A DNA stretch of 64,000 nt, taken from the NCBI GenBank assembly GCA_012295275.1, contig CM022671.1:5892565-5956564 (forward strand), in the 5' to 3' direction. Origin of the DNA: Chrysomallon squamiferum. Its lineage: Eukaryota > Mollusca > Gastropoda > Neomphalida > Peltospiridae. A model generated the notes under the pieces. That model made no database searches. It had not been told where the DNA came from and saw only the letters and a list, made by a program, of their open reading frames with translations. Position numbers and translations under genes: made by a program. Numbering within the stretch: position 1 is the stretch's first letter; each line of letters starts with the position of its first letter. Of this stretch, positions 60,019 through 64,000 are shown piece by piece.

Positions 60019-60880
60019 ATTTGTTCAGGGAGCACCAGCGACTTTCCAAAAAACTCAGCGTCGAAGAACTGAGAGCTGTAAAGCGATTTATCAAAGACCG
60101 AGTCCTGTTCGAAAACCAAGGGTTGCTGTTCCGTCTGCAGTTCTTAAAATGCGCCCAGAACCAGAACGAGAAGGAGTACGAGAGGTCGCTCACAACGCTT
60201 CAAAAAGAGCTGGGGAGGAAAAGTTCATTGCGCGGGAATTTCAACGAGAGTTCGGAAATCTCGCGAGAGTTCTGCAGCAACGAGAAGAGCGTTATCGCCG
60301 GAAGAACGAGACGTTGATTTCCGATATAAAACGAGATCGAGAATTAATGACGCGGCTTGAAAATTACATACAGAATCTGGAGAAAGAGATTTCGGAAAAG
60401 GAGGACACCGTAACCAGACAAGCAGAAAAGATCGCCAAATTAGAAAAACAAAATCAGTTACTTTGCAAATACGAGCACCTCGTTAAAGAGAACGCTAAAC
60501 TGTACCAGGACATACTGAAGCTTAAGTCCACCGTGGATTCGAAAAACAAAGAAATTTCAGCCCTCCAGAAGAACTTAAACGTCGGAGACGGGCAGAACGT
60601 GTTGTCAAACGACGGGCGGTTCTGGAGGTGTGACGGAAGGGGGTGCTTGTACAAAACTAACCTGGAAGAGTGCAGGGCGGAGCTCGTACACAAGTGTGAA
60701 GAAAACACGTACCTGAGTTTCAAAATTCAGGAAGGAAGACGGAAGGTGAAAGAACAAGCGAGACTGATTGAAACTCTCGCTCCGAAAAACAAAGACGTTC
60801 TTCCGCTAATTAGAAATCCGTGTCATTCCAGCAGAAGAGTCGATACGACGTCACTCACGTCGTCCATGTCAAAACGATAA
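60019..60880 (+). CDS. Last exon of an unrecognised coiled-coil protein, apparently frameshifted
   Basis: Follows acceptor tatttttcag. The first part (60021-about 60212) reads LFREHQRLSKKLSVEELRAV and continues with heptad-like Leu/Glu/Lys pattern to TLQKELG. From about 60213 the sensible frame is the other one (EEKFIAREFQREFGNLARVL), which stays open as a long coiled coil (EKEISEKEDTVTRQAEKIAKL) to the TAA at 60878-60880. A single missing G in GGGG (60212-60215) would join them. After the coiled coil is a Cys-containing patch (WRCDGRGCLY) and a Ser/Arg-rich end. No in-frame ATG precedes the join, so the start is in an upstream exon I cannot place. About 287 residues are visible; function unknown. 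CpG-rich coding sequence, unlike the myosin. Confidence 0.6.
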
Positions 60881-61001
60881 AAACTACTGCGACCTGTTTA
60901 AAAGGCAGCTAAGGAGAAGCAATTCGTTTATAAATACGCCCAGAATTTCTAAAAATAACATAAATAAAATAAAGTAAAATAAACATATGTGTGCGTTTGT
61001 T

Positions 61002-61116
<115 letters not shown>

Positions 61117-62103
61117 AGTTTATAACAGGGAATAATTATTTTCTTGGTTTCGTTATCTTTATTTTATTACTGGTCTTTATCTGCTTTGTTGTCTTTATTT
61201 AATTATTTACGAGATCATTACTGCATCCTAAATTTTATTTCTGGAGATTCAACCAGGAAACTGCCAACATTAAATGAACATGAGCAACATGAACTCTAAT
61301 AAAATACCTGGGAAGATTTTCTTTTTTTTTTTTTTTTTTTAAAGTAATTGAAAGAACTAATCCAAGCATATTCTGAATGCGTTCAAGTTATGATTCTTCT
61401 TTTTGTTGTTGTTGTTGTTCTTCTTATTATTATTAATACTAGTAATACTACCACTACAACTACTACTACAACTAGTACTACTGCCATAACTACAGCAACA
61501 ACAACAACTACAACTATTACTACTACTATTACTACTACTACTACTACTTCTACTACTACTATTACTACTACTACTACTAACGTAATTAATGACAACAACA
61601 AAATAACAGAGATAAAAGAAGTGTGGGTTCCACCGTTTTTTTCTGTATAAGTGACGTCATCGAACACAGGCGAACCGATTTACTCAAAAATATCCCCTGA
61701 AATATACAAATAATACAAACAATCTATTTGTGTCCATGAACAGACGTCACAAGATGTCCTTTTGTTTTGTATCCATCTGTTTGTCTCTCTGTCTGTCTGT
61801 ATTTCTGTCTGTCTATCCATCCGTCCATTCGCCCGCAGGTCTGTCTGTCTGTCTAGCTACTATGCGTCTCGCTCACGCATTCACGCACGCACTGACGCAC
61901 ACATACATACACCCACCACGCGCATTTATCTATAGATCCGTCAACTTACCTACCTATTACACATCGAAATCTGTTTTCTGTTGTTTTTTTATAATTTCTC
62001 TTTTCAGCAGAAATCTCCTAAAATCTCCACATTATCACCAAAAAAAAAAGTTAAAAAAATCTATAGAAACCATGACGTGAAAACAGAGAACAAACTGTCG
62101 ACG

Positions 62104-62117
62104 GTTTCCATGACAAC
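62104..62117. promoter_or_regulatory. X-box-like (RFX) motif
   Basis: GTTTCCATGACAAC matches RYYNCC-AT-RRNAAC-type X-boxes. Confidence 0.4.
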
Positions 62118-62471
62118 ATGAAAATAATGTGACAAGCACTTAGAACCTCGCCGTTTCACGGTTATTAGCATTCATACCGATAACAGTCAATTACCAACAG
62201 ACATGCGTGTTGAGTACCGCACGACTTCCTGTTAATGTCGTGAACAGTGATGTAAAGTATGATTAGTAACAGCATGGAATTTATATAATGCTGCTGCTGC
62301 TACTACTACTACTACTACTACTACAGTAGTTTCATTTTGATTGTTTATCATTTACAATGTACCATGCACAAAATGATTGTAATCCCACATAGCTTACAAG
62401 AGAGAGAGATAAAGTTACAAAGAAAAAGCACATTCATTTTTATTTGACTATCGAAATAAAAAAGCCCCAAA

Positions 62472-62553
<82 letters not shown>

Positions 62554-62554
62554 A
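62472..62554. repeat. (AAT)n then (AAAT)n compound microsatellite
   Basis: AAT run passing directly into AAAT run. Confidence 0.94.
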
Positions 62555-62969
62555 ATACAATAAAATTGAAAAAAAGGAAGAAAAAAATTAAAATATCAGT
62601 ATCAGGGATTTGAACCTAAAACTTAGCGAACTTTACTCGTTAAATCTGCACTTCCTGTAGAAAAAAAAAAAAAAAAAAAAAAATACAAGAGGCAGGTTCG
62701 TGTGCACTGACCTTTCCATTTACTCGGTGCAGCTACATGAAATTAATTAAGAACAAAAAAGTCATATCGCTTTAAAACTAATTTCTGCAGCTGTGAATGA
62801 AGGGAAGCGAACTATGTGAAACTTCTGAACTGTAATTAAATTATTTCATAATTAGAAACAAGTCGGAATTTTATAAGTTTTCAAAAATTGAAATTGACAA
62901 GATTCGTTTTATTCCTTACCCCTCCATCTTTACCAGTCAGACGATATTTTTTTTTTTTTTTTTTCGTTT

Positions 62970-63030
<61 letters not shown>
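62970..63030. repeat. (AAT)n microsatellite
   Basis: Perfect run following a T homopolymer. Confidence 0.94.
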
Positions 63031-63033
<3 letters not shown>

Positions 63034-63139
63034 ATAATATTAATGAATAATAACAAAAAAAAAAAAAAAAAAATTTAAAAAATGTACGAAAGTATGTAAG
63101 CTACATAATTTTATTTTGTCAAAATGGACTCGTCCATCC

Positions 63140-63480
63140 TCTAGTTGGCGCGCAGTCATAATACATTAACAAGAGCTAATTAAAATAACGTGCAACTGCG
63201 CGTGCTTCTTCCCGCTGTTTCACTTCAGTTCACGGTTGCGCACTTGAGAAGAGTGTTATCGGTTGTGAACTAAGCACGCGATGTGTGAAATAACGTGTAT
63301 TTCTGTATCTATCATCTTTAACAAGTCTGTCTATCAACTGCACCAACAGAATACCGATCGCAGATTTAACCTCTGCGTTTAAGCTGTTGTTAAAACAGCT
63401 GTATAGCTCGCAGGTGTTGTTCGGATCGCTTCACCGTATCGGTTCAAACACGTAACTATTTGAAGATGCCGCAAAATGCA
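63140..63480. promoter_or_regulatory. CpG-containing promoter-like patch
   Basis: A local cluster of CG dinucleotides (GGCGCGCAG, TGCGCGTGC, GCACGCGATG) in AT-rich surroundings, free of simple repeats. It could be a promoter or 5' leader of a gene beyond the window; no ORF supports this. Confidence 0.3.
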
Positions 63481-63665
63481 TTTCTGTAGTCGAGTCGTCT
63501 GAGACAAGAACTTTAAAACTATTTTGGATGAAAATTATTTAACGTCGTTTTTTTTTCTGACATTGTGACTTCGTTTGTGTGCTTGTTAGTGTGTTTCTGA
63601 GAAAAGACAGTAAAACGTTACACTTACAATAAATATAGTCTCCAGTGGTACTGAGTTAGTTTTTC

Positions 63666-64000
63666 ATGTTTGAAGCTAACACATAAACACATCCACACAC
63701 ACACACACAAAGAGAATGTTTGAAGCTAACACATAAATACACACACAAAAAGAATGTTTGAAGCTAACATAAAAATACACACACAAAGAGAATGTTTGAA
63801 GTTAACACACAAATACAGACACAAAAGAATGTTTGAAGCTAACATAAAAATACACACACAAAGAATGTTTGAAGCTAACATAAAAATACACACATAAAGA
63901 GAATGTTTGACGATAACACATAAATACACACACAAAAAGAATGTTTGAAGATAACATAAAAATAAACCCACAGAAGGAATGTTTGAAGCTATCAAATAGA
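63666..64000. repeat. 36-38-bp minisatellite, about 9 copies, open at window end
   Basis: Units begin ATGTTTGAAGCTAACA and continue with AAATACACACAC and AAAGA. Unit starts: 63666, 63716, 63754, 63792, 63829, 63865, 63903, 63941, 63979. The 89-codon minus-strand ORF across it is only the repeat translated. Confidence 0.95.

Overview
The window looks like animal nuclear DNA, probably from a lophotrochozoan and most likely a marine mollusc; that placement is inference. Genes are split by GT-AG introns, the background is AT-rich, and simple repeats are extremely dense: long (CT)n/(GA)n, (AAT)n/(ATT)n, (ATGT)n, (AC)n and AAAT-type tracts. I see no prokaryotic operon, CRISPR array, rRNA gene or convincing intact tRNA gene. 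Most long uninterrupted reading frames are translated microsatellites.

Three genes can be assembled with confidence. (1) A two-pore-domain K+ channel (K2P, TWIK/TRESK-like), + strand, has two coding exons (8249-9158 and 17780-18456) and an 8.6-kb intron. The protein is 528 aa, with filters TIGYGH and TIGFGD. Its cytosolic N-terminus is unusually long, basic, Cys-rich and internally repeated. (2) An unconventional myosin closest to class XIX (MYO19), - strand, has 25 coding exons from 45936 down to 30362 and would encode about 1038 aa. One extra base in coding exon 15 breaks the frame. (3) A theta-class glutathione S-transferase, + strand, has four exons (46550-48334) and encodes 230 aa. MYO19 and the GST are head to head, with about 613 bp between their start codons (a probable shared promoter). 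A fourth gene, at the 60-kb end, is the last exon (60019-60880) of an unrecognised coiled-coil protein; one base appears to be missing near 60212.

Layout: 1-6.2 kb, repeats, no gene; 6.19-6.30 kb, an isolated exon-like ORF; 8.2-18.5 kb, the K2P gene, whose intron holds a 31-bp-period array of E-box-like sites; 18.5-30.3 kb, intergenic with diverged repeat copies and a 32-bp perfect hairpin at the 3' side of MYO19; 30.4-45.9 kb, MYO19; 46.5-48.3 kb, GST; 48.4-60 kb, intergenic with many SSRs; 60.0-60.9 kb, the coiled-coil exon; 63.2-63.5 kb, a CpG-containing promoter-like patch; 63.67-64 kb, a 36-38-bp minisatellite running off the end.

The genes do not form one pathway. The clearest functional link is the divergent MYO19/GST pair. 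Across the window, CpG is visibly scarce from about 27.6 to 45.4 kb (MYO19) and 22.7 to 26 kb, but present around the K2P and coiled-coil exons. This fits mosaic gene-body methylation, as known in molluscs. I found no clearly new biological system. The best leads are the 31-bp E-box array, the exon-15 frameshift with its neighbouring fossil exon duplicate, the repeat-bearing K2P N-terminus, and the inverted repeats that flank simple repeats.
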